64,000 nucleotides of DNA from Melastoma dodecandrum. Lineage: Eukaryota > Streptophyta > Magnoliopsida > Myrtales > Melastomataceae. The translations under genes were made by a program, and so were the position numbers. The stretch lies in assembly GCA_029817715.1 (NCBI GenBank), contig JARUPY010000189.1:124001-188000 (forward strand), in the 5' to 3' direction. The notes under the pieces were generated by a model that did not search any database, was not told where the DNA came from, and worked only from the letters and a program-made list of their open reading frames with translations. How positions within the stretch are numbered: position 1 is the first letter of the stretch; every line of letters starts with the position of its first letter. This document shows, piece by piece, positions 45,262 through 56,293 of this stretch.

Positions 45262-47519
45262 ATGTTTGGAGGTGATCCTAGCAATATCGGGTTCCCACTT
45301 TTCCTTGAAGGAAATAATGGCTTTCAGTATGACAGCAATGCATTGCCGCAGTTGCAGCTTTTTGGAAATTGTGAGTACCACTAGCCTTACATGTTTTCTT
45401 GTGGATATCTTTTATCCTTTTTCGTTGTTATGGTCTTCTTTGAAGCGTGGGGCAGATTCTGGATTCATTTAGTGATGATATTCTTTGAGAAGTTCATCTT
45501 TATTGATACACAGCACTAGCTTTGTTAAGTTTAATCTGTGCTTTCAGAACATGAGTTACTTGAAAACATTAGATTACTGAGTACTATTGGGATTAATATT
45601 TATGTCGGATCTCCTGGTAATTTTGGGAAGACAAGGGGCCTCTCTATATTTAATCTGTCATAAGTTGAATCTAGGAGATTATGGGTTTGATAATTTTTCA
45701 TTTGAAGCAGAAGAAATTATTTTCTTGATGCGGGTAATTATTGTAAGCTTAATTTTCTCTATTTCATTAAAACTGTTGCTGATGACTTGTTCTGGATATT
45801 GGGAGATGCGACTTGGTTTATCGGCTTTTGTAATATTCTCTTGAGGAAATTGGGAAATTTTTGTTCTTTGCAAACTCTGTTGTTGCAAGATGCTATGAAG
45901 CGACTGTTGGTGGAGTCTAAAAAATGATTCATTCGTTGACTATTCCTTTTGGATGATCTGATGTCGGTTTGGTTTGCTTCATTTTTCTAATGTACAGAAA
46001 TTGTGTTTTGATTTTTCACAGATCCAGTCGGACAGAATATCACCCCGCTAAATTATGTGAGAAAGAATGAACCAAACAACATTGACCGACCCGCAAAAAG
46101 ATTCAGGGATGCTGAAACTATTACCAGACAGCAGATATATCCAATGACCCTGAAAATCAGCGATAAATGCTACAGAGACGAAGCTGGTCATTCAGGCAGC
46201 ATCTTTAATCCCGTCGCTGTGTCAACAGGCCTGAAGCTCTCATACGAGGAAGACGAGCATAATTCCTCCGTTACATCGGTCAGCGAAAATGCGACAGCCA
46301 CACTGCCGGCGATTCTGTCTCTTGGTGACAGCTTTAAGGTCGAGATTGATCAGCAGAAAAAGGAAATGGATCTATATATTAAAGCACAGGTGGCTCCTTT
46401 TCGTCCTTGAATGTTTCATTTTCGGAGTCCTTCTGCTTAACTTTGGCTGGTTCAGTTTTCTTGTCAAAGTTTCAGTGCTTAGTGACTTAATCTGGAGAAT
46501 TTATTTGAGTTATTTACTATTAAATCTTGATAAGCATGAGGTTGAACCAATAGGTAGCTGGGAAAATTGACCCTCTTCCATTCAACAAAAGATGTTCCTT
46601 AGATTCTTTGAGTTGCTGTTCTGACAGACTCATGAAGTGGTCCTTCCTTTTCAAGTTTTAATTCTATTCTGTGTGATGGAATAGGCCATGTGCAGTAGTT
46701 ATCACGAAAACCACTGGTCTTCTATTTGTTGCTGCTTTTGGTGAAGTCCATTGTAAAGACTTCTATCACCAACCAAGCAACCGATGATTAGGAGAAATAT
46801 ACAAGTTTGTTTATATTCAGTCTAGGCCAGAGAATTCACAGACTTGTATTGGGAGAAATTTCCATGTGCCACCTGTGCTATGTTCCTTGGATTTCTTGCA
46901 AGAATTTTGGGGTTTGTTGGACATGGACTCAGGGACTAATAGATGAAGATGTAGGTCTAATGTTTGGCATCATTCATCTTTGTGAAATCAGGAAGAAACC
47001 CTTGCTAAAGGTCTGAGGGAATTAAGGCAAAAACAGACGGTTGCTATGCTGAGCACCATAGAGAAAAGTGTCCTGAAGAAGTTACAGGAGAAGGATCTGG
47101 AGCTAGAAATGATGAACTGCAAGAACAGGGAGCTCGAGGAGAGGATCAAGCAGGTCACGAATGAGGTCCAAACGTGGCACTACCGAGCCAAATACAACGA
47201 GTCGGTGGTGAACATACTGAAGAACAACTTGGAGCAGGTGATGTCTCATGGGGCAATGCAAGGGAAAGAAGGGTGCGGGGATAGCGAGGTGGACGACGCG
47301 GCCTCATACGCGAATCACAACATTCCAATGGACGGTGTCGGGGATCCAAGGTATGGTGTTAATAAGATGGCCTGCAAATCGTGCAAGATGAGGAGGGTGG
47401 AGATGTTGCTGTTGCCATGTAGGCACCTGTGCCTGTGTAAAGAGTGCGACGCAGTCATGGACGTGTGCCCGCTGTGCCACGTAAGGAAGACCGCAACCGC
47501 GCAAGTGTACATGTCCTGA
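45262..47519 (+). CDS. BOI-type RING E3 ubiquitin ligase
   Basis: Three exons (45262-45370, 46022-46389, 46992-47519) agree in phase and give about 334 aa, the normal size of BOI/BRG (S-ribonuclease binding protein type) ligases. These act in ubiquitination during stress, cell-death and gibberellin signalling. Features seen are FPLFLEGNNGFQYDSNALPQ near the start, then PVGQNITPLNYV and RPAKRFRD. SLGDSFKVEIDQQKKEMDLY leads into the BOI-specific coiled coil (LRELRQKQTVAMLSTIEKSV, EMMNCKNRELEERIKQVTNE, WHYRAKYNESVVNILKNNLE). The C-terminal RING (MACKSCKMRRVEMLLLPCRH, LCLCKECDAVMDVCPLCHVR) has the Cys/His spacing of the family and the protein ends ATAQVYMS. The start MFGGDPSNIG is the first ATG in frame. 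The gene likely has a long leader from about 44.55 kb. A palindrome array lies directly upstream of that leader. Confidence 0.9.
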
Positions 47520-47886
47520 GAGACTCTTGGTAAGGTATTCCCTATTTACTATTGCTCATTTTTGAGCTTGGTACCTCGTGAAGTACTGGGGGTTGAGGGC
47601 CTCTTATGTAAAAAGAAAAGGTGGAAAAGGGGAAACGAAACAAGTATAAATGGTTAAATTATGAGGAGATCATCCCATTCACATTCAGTTAATGGGTTTA
47701 TCTTGTGTGATCTTGTCTCTGATATCAACACCAAATACAACTCTAGCAGCGTACGACCAACCAACGAAAGCCAACCACCCACCACCGCCAACCAACGAAA
47801 GTCTCCGAGGAGGCATCCCCCCTGCGAGTTCATTTTCTTCTTCCTCTTGATTTTTGAGTTTGTTGTATTTCTTATCCTGCGGAGTT

Positions 47887-47931
<45 letters not shown>

Positions 47932-47984
47932 GTCAGTCACGCTGGTTATTCTTATTCCGGACGGGTCCCTCCACCATGTAAACC
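47520..47984. other. Intergenic region with (CT)n microsatellite
   Basis: 3' UTR of the BOI-like gene, then a perfect (CT)20 tract at 47888-47927. The sequence just after leads into the decayed MEMO-family gene. Confidence 0.55.
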
Positions 47985-49430
47985 ATAATCCCCTGCTTCT
48001 GGTGTTTGTTTATCTTCTACTTCCAGTTACCCCCCCTGCTCCCAGTTTGTCTCACCATTTCAACACCCCTAACTGCACCTTGTCGTCTGCCACTATTTAC
48101 GGGACCCGGTCGGGGACCTACCCATCGACTTAGAAGGTGCTTTTTAAGTTTGTGAATATGATTATATCTGCCAATGCCCGATTATGTGATCTTTTTAAGT
48201 GTTAAGTTCTGTTAGAATGCTTTTCCATCTCGATTTTTCTGATTCAAAAGCCTCACCGAATGCGTCCGTTTTTTATTTGCACCCACCAACCGTGTAGTTA
48301 TTGAGGAACTGAAGGCTACTGCTAAATTTGAACAAACGGATTTAAGGATTGACGAGGTTGAGCACGGCATGGAAATGCACTTGCCATATTTAGCCAAAGT
48401 GTTTGACGTGTGCCTTTTCCTTTTTCTTTGTTAGTTCATTGGTGTTGGCAAGTTGTCTTTGTCTTGTCTGTTTCTCTGTCTACGCCCATTACTGAGGCAA
48501 ACTGGGTCTTTCTGCAGGTACCAAGTTAAGGTGGTGCCGATCGTGGTCGGTGCTGTTAACCCCGAAAATGAGGCCATGTTTGGAAATTTTTCTCGCTAAA
48601 TACGTTGACGATCCGAAGAACTTCTTCGCTGTTTCCTCAGATTTTTGCCAATGGGGATCCATGTAACTCTAAGCTTGAAGCTGGTTGCCAATCCGTTTCT
48701 CACGTGAAGTGATTATGCCGACGACTGTTCCCTGGTGGCCTTGAATGTTCGAAAGCTTTCCACATTCCAAGTTTTTCCCAGTTGGTTCAAATAGAAAGTG
48801 ACCTTGCCCTTTATCCTATTGTAGATCGACTGTCAGTTGTATCATCCTTGAGGCATTTGACACAATCTTCAGTTACTATTCATCCAAAGCACACATTCTT
48901 TAAGTGGCCTTCGAAGCAAAATTGTGTTGGATGCAACTTATTGATTCAAATGCAAGACACACCCCTCCCTGTCTTGAAGAAAGGGGACTTGTTAACTGCA
49001 GTATGCATACTTAGAGTTAAAGAGGCAATTCAGAGCCATACGCAAGTCAATCGAAGCCTTGGACAAGGGATGGATATCATAGAAACTGGAGAACCTGATG
49101 CATTCAAACTCCATCTAATGGAATATGATAATACAATATGCCGATTAGTGCCTTCCTTCATGTAAGAAAGGTAAGAAAGGAGCACGCCTCTCTTGCGGTT
49201 TCCAATCCTCTGAAAGATTTGTTAAATATTTTGGTTTCCTTTTACAAACTCGATTCCTTTTCTCTTGACACTGATCCCACGTTATGTTTTCCTTCACTAA
49301 AGAGATGATGAAGAACTGTTCAACCAAGACAAAGATGAAATTCCTCAGATACGAGCAGTCCAGCCAATGCAAGGGCATGAGAGATAGCAGCATCAGTTAT
49401 GCATCTGCTGCCACAAAGTTGGAGGCTTGA
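47985..49430 (+). pseudogene. Decayed MEMO-family gene, 5' truncated
   Basis: Blocks on the plus strand match the plant MEMO1-like protein in order: SHHFNTPNCTLSSATIYG (near 48050-48105), then VGDLPIDLE in another frame. VIEELKATAKFEQTDLRIDE and VEHGMEMHLPYLAKVFD lie at about 48297-48404, and YQVKVVPIVVGAVNPENEAM near 48522-48580. LAKYVDDPKNFFAVSSDFC follows in a shifted frame, then GMDIIETGEPDAFKLHLMEY (about 49066-49125) and the C-terminus MKNCSTKTKMKFLRYEQ...KLEA (about 49305-49430). Frameshifts occur after IYG and in NEAMFG, and a stop follows CQWGSM, where His is replaced by Gln. About 370 bp of unrelated sequence interrupts it at 48665-49035. The N-terminal third, including the GVIAPHAGYSYSG region, is absent. 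Exon-like borders remain (TGTAG before VIEEL, CTGCAG before YQVKV), so it came from a gene copy with introns. Confidence 0.85.
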
Positions 49431-50477
49431 AACTGTGAGGAAACCACCGTTCACTATTCTTAAACTTGTCTGTTCTGGATGTGTATCAAAGAAACGAATT
49501 CGGCATAAAGGGATGGTTTTCCCCCCAAATGACAGTAACTCCGTCGTCGTTCTCTCTACTTGAATGTCGCCTAATCTGGGATGATGATTTTATGTGTCTG
49601 GGGTTTGAACTACTCGCGAACTTACATTGAAATACTGTCTACCAAATGTGGGGTTTGGGCAGATTGGAGTTAGGTAGAGTATTAATCCAATATGAGGATT
49701 GATCTCAAACCAAAAGATCTGCATGTCAATGTTGTCTCTGTCCCTCTGGTGGTCATCAAACCAGTGGAAAACACACACATACACACAGACAGCCCCCGCC
49801 TTCTTTCCACACCCCCCACACTTTTTTGACCGAATTGGCCAGTGCGGCCACTCTTTTGATGGGTGGCTTTTGACATCTTTTTTGAATCAGATTTGAATTG
49901 GGCATTATTTAAGTTAATTTTTTCCAATTCAGACAACCACCGCCGCATGCCAATTTCCCAATTCTTATATAATGTAACAAAGTGTTGCCCTCCTCTTCTT
50001 TTGACACAAAGCTCGATGGGAATAAATCTTTTCTTCCAATTCTCACTGAAATCCTTGCTCTCCTCTCTGTCTCCCCCACTTTTGACAACAAAAGACAGAA
50101 GGGCTGTGAGAATTTAATAACACGAATGCTTTTGAAAAGGAGGAGGATGAGAATGAAGACAAAAGGAAGACTCCCTCCCACTTAAATTCGACAGACATGA
50201 CTGACATCAGATATTATAGCAGCAGCACAGTTCTTCGTGGTCTTACACACAGAGAGAGGGAAAAAGCAACTAACCTAACAATATTCGTCGGAGTGAGGAG
50301 TGATTACAACATCATTCCCCTGCCTTGCCCAGACCCCTTCACACCTCAAGTACAAAAAGCAAATGTAACCAAAAGAAGAAAAACACATGTTGTTCAGTAG
50401 TTGTTCTTTAGTTAACTTCCATCCATCCATCCATCCATCCCAGGGACTTTCTAAGCACATGGGTATTACCGATACGT
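49431..50477. other. Intergenic region
   Basis: No coding signal was recognised. An (ATCC)n stretch lies at about 50419-50440, just past the Dof stop codon side. The last 100-200 bp is likely Dof 3' UTR. Confidence 0.5.
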
Positions 50478-51774
50478 TTAGACTAATGGGTTAGTGGAAC
50501 CTGACGAGTTGTAGTCATTCATATTCCCATTCGACCATGTTGACCCGACCCCGTTGAAGTACCCGAAGCCGACGTTCTTCCCTGCATCCGAACAGCAGTT
50601 CTTGTCTTGTTTCCATTCCAGGGACAGGATCCTCTGGTTTGGTTTCCCATCTTGTGCCGTGACTTGATACTGGTGGTGGTGATCTTCATCGTCCCCATCG
50701 TTGTGTCCTTGGCCTTGATTATGAGGGAGCATCAGCTTCTGACATCTCTCCATGAACATGCTGCTTCCATCATGGTTGGAGTTGCCCTCCACTGACATTA
50801 TACCAAATGGGGAGCAAGTTCCATGGAAGCCGGTGTGACTTGCTACTATCACGTCTCCTGCCAAGCCCAGCTGGCATATTGGGTTATCAGTAGGATTAGA
50901 CTGATGATCTCTGCCCACCATAAAGTCAATGGCCCCAGCTGGAGCATTCCCCATTGCCATGACAGGATTGAACTTGGACTCCACGAAACCGAAACTCCCA
51001 GCAGGGTCTCCGAATGCACCATGAATGGCAGAACCCATGCCAGCAGACTTGATCATGGTGGCATTCAGATGCGATAGCTGAATTTCTGGGGAGAACGAGA
51101 GGTGGAGGTCAGTCGATGATGGTGACATCCCATGCTGGTTGATTGGTAGGCCAGTGCTGGTCATGGCAGGCGACTTCGACTTAGCATTGTTGCTGTTACT
51201 GGCGGACAATGATGAGGCCTTCTTGTTCTTCCTGCATCCACCTCCAACAGGTATGTTCCTAAGGTTGCCACCTTTGGTCCAGTACCTCCTGCAGGTCTTG
51301 CAGAAGTAACGTGGCTGAGAGAGGCTGTAGTTATTGTAGTAACAGAACTTGGTGTGCGCGGAGTCACAGCGGGGGCACTTGAGAGGGTGGTCGTGCTGGG
51401 GCCTCAGCCTCCTCTCCATCAGTGGCCTCGAGCAGGTTAGCATGTCCCCCGACGGCGACGAGGATGAGTAGTCCATCAGCGCTGACATGTCGTCGTTGAG
51501 TGCCGCCTGAAAATGACCAGAGCATGATGGGAGTTAGGAAGTGGTCCGACTGAAGTTGAAATAGAAGAATGCATGTCGGTCTCCGTCACCATTCAGCCCG
51601 TACTTGGTAAAATGGGAATAAACGTCATCAGTGTCCGCGCTATTTTCATGTTGTTTACTTTCATTTATGGGGTTGATGGAATGATGAGGTATGACTGTTA
51701 GAGAAGTATAGAAAGGGTGGAAGAACCTGAAACCAGTCAGAGGAATCCATGTAAGCTTGAAGGGGAGGGAACAT
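50478..51774 (-). CDS. Dof-type zinc-finger transcription factor
   Basis: Two exons on the minus strand (51774-51727 and 51506-50478) give about 358 aa. Exon 1 encodes [16 protein letters not shown] and exon 2 continues [15 protein letters not shown], a common layout in Dof genes. The Dof domain lies at about residues 55-105: [39 protein letters not shown] and [16 protein letters not shown], with the C-x2-C-x21-C-x2-C finger intact. Dof proteins bind AAAG-core sites and regulate light, vascular, seed and carbon-related genes. The rest is Ser/Asn/Gly-rich with a His/Asp cluster ([15 protein letters not shown]) and ends [10 protein letters not shown]...[13 protein letters not shown], a tail seen in DOF5.1/DOF2.4-like members. 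The exact subgroup is inferred. An ATG within exon 2 (MSALMDY) is a possible alternative start, but the exon 1 leader with clean GT-AG borders is preferred. The region upstream (51830-52100) is purine/pyrimidine-biased. Confidence 0.9.
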
Positions 51775-53753
51775 CGTCAGCTGGAGCCAACAAGACCAAA
51801 TTAATGCTTCAAGTCGTCTGAAATTTATAGTTAGGGAATGCTATGAAAATCAGAGGAGGAGATGGTGATGGAGATAGAGAGGAGGAAGTGAAGAGTAGAA
51901 TATGGTGGAAGAGCAGGGAATGAGCGGAGGAATAAGAAGGGGGGAGGAGGGTACTAAAAGGGCAAAAAGGATGGTGTGATGAAAAAGAAAAGAAACAAAG
52001 AGGAGTGGATTTGATTTGATCATCTTGTCTGAAGTTACAAAAATCTGCCACCCTTTGGAAGCCCTTCCTCTCTCTGTTGCCTGGTATTACTACGAGAAGA
52101 GCATCCCCTGTCATTCAATCTACTGCCCAAACCATATCCACGACGCACGTCGGTCGGAAACTCGACTAACAGGCTGAGAAGCCACGGTAATGTGATCCAA
52201 ATATGTCACATGATCATAGTTTTGTTCGTGTCCGATCGAATTAAAGCTGAGATGGCCTTGGTGTAGTAGTAGTAGTAGTGGTAGTATTGGTAACAAGGGG
52301 AGTTGGGTGCAGGGGGAGAGAGGGGGAGAGGGGGGGGGGGATATTTGGGGTTTCGATAAAGGCGAAGTCATACGAGGAAATGCCCCCATGTTATGAATGG
52401 GGTCAGTCTACTCTCAATTCAAAATGGACAACATCAGACCCAGACCTCCTCGTTGAAGCAAGGTATATATTCCCTCCACCTCCAAAACCCAACACCTTTT
52501 GCTCGGACTCTCTGCTCGTTACATTAGATGGTGATCACGCCACGGTTACTACCAGGGAGAGATAATTCAAAGGGGGGAATTACTCCGGGGACATGTGCTC
52601 TCATGTGCATACCAATCGTACTAATATGTACAAGAATTACAAGGGTCATGTTCGCGTCGTCGTGGCCTGATGTAGATGGGCAATGCCTCTAAAAGCACAA
52701 ACTCGAAGCAAAAGAGAGGGGGTGGGGGTGGACCAACTTCACCAAGGAATAATGGGATGGATCCAATGTTTCATCCATGCCGCCTCGATATTCTTCTTCT
52801 ATTAGGAGCAGAGCCAGGCACACACCCTCCCTCTTCCTTGGGAGGGAGATTCTGGTTGGCTTATTGAGGAATACTACTACTATTACTAACAACATTTACG
52901 CACTTGTCTCTTTCTTTCCCCTACAAACGTTATTGGGCTTAAAGTTATTAAAAGCCCACGTTTCGTAATCAATCCCATTTTTTATACCAAAAGATTAAGA
53001 AAAAGAAGTTTGGTTTAAAGTGGATGGAGATTTTGTTCTTCTTCCCCTTTCTCTTTCCCTTTCATGTATCATCAAATACAATTACTTCTGTCAGTGGGAA
53101 TACACAAGGGACTTGTTTTGGTAGCGGGGACTAGAAAGAAGGGTGGCTCTTCTTCATTCTTAAGTTTTTGGGTGTGTGTCAAACACTTATTCCAAATTCA
53201 AAAGTTCCGAAAATAAAGGGGAAGGCAATCTGTTTTTTTCATGGATTGGAAATGGGAATTCAAAAGCAAGAAAAAAGACAGAGACAGAGAGATTCTCTCC
53301 TTTCTTTTTCTTGAATTGGGTTCGGGTCCCCCCCTCACAAACCATGATTCAAATTAGAATGTCTTGGTTAAAGCTTAAGAAGAAGCCCAAACTTCGAAAT
53401 GGTTGTGCCCTTAGTTTTGCCCCCAAGGGTGGATTAGCGGGATGCGGGCACTGCAGTTGATCCACCCAAGTCGTACGTCGAAAAGAGAAAATAATCCGAC
53501 CTGGTATATAAGTCTAAGCGGGCTACTCGTTCTATAATTAATTAGTTGCAGATGAGACTGTGCTCACCTCATAATTGATTTTATGATAGTAGATTGGCCT
53601 TTAAACTGTGCACCGATGTCCTCAGAAGTGGAATGATGATGATGGGTGGGAGTTGCTGGAATCTAGTATAAGGAACGAATATGAGTCTGGTAACTGTCAA
53701 CAAAATGTCTACATGGTGTCCCGACACTGCGAATGGTGGGAAATGCATGGCTG
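51775..53753. other. Intergenic region between Dof and GDSL genes
   Basis: 51775-52300 is the Dof leader and promoter side, with GGAG-rich stretches and a G run at about 52326-52339. 52600-53750 shows no gene or repeat. Open frames at 52120-52389 and 53608-54045 have no family resemblance or are antisense to the GDSL gene. Confidence 0.5.
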
Positions 53754-55206
53754 TTATCCTAGTGGAGAAGGAGAGAAAGCGGAAGACATGGCCGGTGCCC
53801 TTGATGGACCCTCGGTTCCGTTAGGACGAAGAAAGCCAAACTTCTTGATCAGCTCGTTGGCGATCATCTCGTTGGCGCTGTCCGTGGGATGGTACTCGTC
53901 CCAGAACACATACTTGCTCCTGTCCGTGCATAAGCTGGATGCTGGGATGCATGTTAGGGCTGGCCTGATCTTACCAAATGAGCAGCATGGTGCGTCCGAG
54001 TTGTTGAAACCTTTCAAAATAGATTGTAGTTATTGCCAGATGTGAGGCAAATATATACACCATCGCCCTATTACGAGAGTTCGAGTCATTACCATATTTA
54101 GCGGAATTCGATATCACATTGTTGACGACGTCATAGGCGTCGCCAAACCGGAAACTCGCATCGGGGAACTTGGATGACATGGCTTGGAGCATCTTGGTGA
54201 TCTGCTGGTTGAACCCGATCGCCAATTTGTTGGCTCTGTCTTGACAACTGCCCGAGGAGCTCAACACCCTCTGCAGCGGAATGCAACCCATTGGCCCCAA
54301 GCCGAAAACCATCACTTCCCTTGCCCCGAGTCGGTACAGCAGCTGCGTTTAAAATAAGAAAGTTCAAGAATAGTAATTTCATGATTTGAGGATAAATTGT
54401 GATTTTCACGTTGCGATTACCTCAAGTTGTTGTTGCAGGGTCTTGGTCAAGTACTCGACGAAGCCCTCATCGCTGTACGTCCGCGAGTCGCTGTACACCG
54501 GCATCAGGTAATTGTTGATGAAGTCATTGCTTCCCAATGCGACGACGTATCGAGATCCCCAGAAGAAGTTTTTGGCCTCTTGGATGCCGATCTTATTCCT
54601 GATGAGGTCCTGCGTCCCTTGGAAGAGCTCGATTTGCTTGTACAGCGAGAACCTTTGTATCTGATCAAAACACACTCTCCAACTCAATCGCACTTCAACA
54701 GGAGCTCACAAGTACACGGGATTCAGGATCCAACTCGAACACTCACGAAATAAGTCCCTGTTTCATTGAGGATCCCACCGCCACCTGAGGCATAGTTCAC
54801 CCCATTTTCAAGAATATTGTCCTCCGTCAACGAGGGATCGAGGAAAGCCGGCGGCCTAGGAAGTCCCAATTTGTCCCCTGGAATCGACCATGATCAATCA
54901 CAAAAATAGAATGACCCCACCATACCATAGTAAGACATGAACCTCGCCCATTCCGTGTTACTCACCGATGATGTCGGCGACGGTGCGGCCATTGCTGAAC
55001 CTCCCGTTAGGAAGGCCGTTGCCGAAATCGATCCCGTACCAAGGGAGGCTGGCCTTGGCAAGGCTCTTGGACAGCTGGTTGTTGTTTCCGACGTCGGAGA
55101 GGGAGTCACCGAAGATGAACTGAACGACCTTGGCGTCGGATCTCCTGATAGTCCCTATCAGGACTGTTACCACCACCATCAACAACAACAACACCAGCTT
55201 CCTCAT
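53754..55206 (-). CDS. GDSL esterase/lipase, secreted
   Basis: Five exons on the minus strand (55206-54966, 54877-54747, 54660-54421, 54342-54093, 54010-53754) agree in phase and give about 372 aa, typical of plant GDSL enzymes. Residues 1-25 (MRKLVLLLLMVVVTVLIGTI, then RRSDA) form a signal peptide, so the product enters the secretory pathway and probably the cell wall space. The SGNH hydrolase blocks are intact: block I FGDSLSDVGNNN with the catalytic Ser, block II region GVNYASGGGGI, block III GSNDFINNY with the oxyanion Asn, and block V DEYHPTDSANEMI with catalytic Asp and His. LGPMGCIPLQR and CSFGKIRPALTCIPASSLC are family signatures. The fourth exon ends one base into the Gly codon that opens GFNNSDAPCC. 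The C-terminus (SRAPAMSSAFSPSPLG) is slightly longer than usual. Substrate (cutin monomers, acyl esters or other) cannot be told. Confidence 0.93.
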
Positions 55207-55779
55207 TCTTGGCCGAATTCCCTAATCAATAAAATAGGCGTTGGTGGGATTAGGGGCAGAATTTAAATTGAGACGAATGAGGAATGAATATGATGAGGGG
55301 TGAGGGTGGTGAAGGTGGGGGTGGTAGATCATACTGATGAACTAACTCCTTTATTTTTCTGGATGATGGGGAGAGTTTTTCCAAACCTACTTCAACTGCT
55401 TTTTTTTTGCATGTGTGTTGGTGATCGTTGATTATTCAGACAACATTCGTTTAACGTAATAAGATATCGTGGAGTCATGACAATGGCGTGTGACCCTCTA
55501 CATCAAAATTCTTTTGACTAATTACTTTTCTTTGCACTTTGAAAGTTCACCTAATTTATATGTATACACAGCGACGCATGACTTACGTGCATGTTCGTTG
55601 TTCCTAGGATTTGTGAAGGTGGGCGTCTTTAAAAGTACCCAAACCCAAAGGCCTCTTTAATAAATACTTCCATAATTGGAGACAGCAATGAAGAATGAAG
55701 CCCACGAAATGATTTATTATTAAACGGGTAAGAATGGACGGACAGGATCCTACCCCCGGACCAAACAGGAGTTCGGTTC
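55207..55779. other. Intergenic region
   Basis: GDSL promoter side, AT-rich in the middle, leading into the malate dehydrogenase pseudogene. No other signal. Confidence 0.5.
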
Positions 55780-56293
55780 GAGCCGATGTCGTCGTCTTCT
55801 TGGTCGGGTAGAAGGTCTCTCCGACGTGGGAGGTTTCCTTCTGGTCTACTCGACACTCTTTCACTAGGTGTCTTTGACGCCCGGAGTCCTTCGCAGACTC
55901 TCAGCTGCCAAAGGAGTGCGCCTTTTGACTTCCTATACTGTGAGATTCTTGGGCCAAAATGGAGGGACATGCCAAACCCCTCTCGCTTCTCGTTAAGATG
56001 TCACCCCTGGTCTCGGACCTTCACCTCTATAGTATATCCAGTGTTAAGGTCGTTTCGGCCGACCTGAGCCACTGCAATACTCAATCTTGGGATAAAGGGT
56101 TCGTGGGTTTGTCCCAATTGGCGGATGGATACTTTGAAGGGTGTACTTGTTGCTGTCATAACGGCCAGCACCCAACGAAGCCCGGGATGACGGACCTCTT
56201 CGAAATCAATGCCGGTATGGTGAAGAGCTTGGCAGAAGCTATTGTGGATAACTGTCCGAGTGCTTTGGTTCACATCATTAGCAACCCGGTTTT
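55780..56293 (+). pseudogene. Plastid-type NAD-malate dehydrogenase pseudogene, 5' half
   Basis: On the plus strand the block from about 55960 reads AKPLSLLVKMSPLVSDLHLY, VVSADLSHCNTQSWDKGF, GLSQLADGYFEGCT, then KPGMTDLFEINAGMVKSLAE and DNCPSALVHIISNPV. This is the NAD-binding half of chloroplast NAD-malate dehydrogenase (ADLSHCNTPS- and HIISNPV-type, rather than the glyoxysomal or mitochondrial type). The preceding 180 bp could be transit-peptide and N-terminal sequence (a Ser-rich start, then SAPFDFLY where GAPxFKV is expected), already out of register. The Gly-rich loop and the VIPAGVPRKPG region are damaged. No intron interrupts it, so it may be a processed copy. It breaks at NPV where a LINE is inserted; the remainder continues at about 62310. 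Confidence 0.85.

Noticed and set aside
52120..52389. Minus-strand open frame of 89 codons upstream of the Dof gene
   Set aside because: Pro/Leu-rich low-complexity translation from GGAG repeats, no family match.
53608..54045. Plus-strand open frame of 145 codons over the GDSL gene 3' end
   Set aside because: Antisense shadow of the last GDSL exon.
56001..56273. Minus-strand open frame over the malate dehydrogenase remnant
   Set aside because: Shadow of the plus-strand pseudogene.
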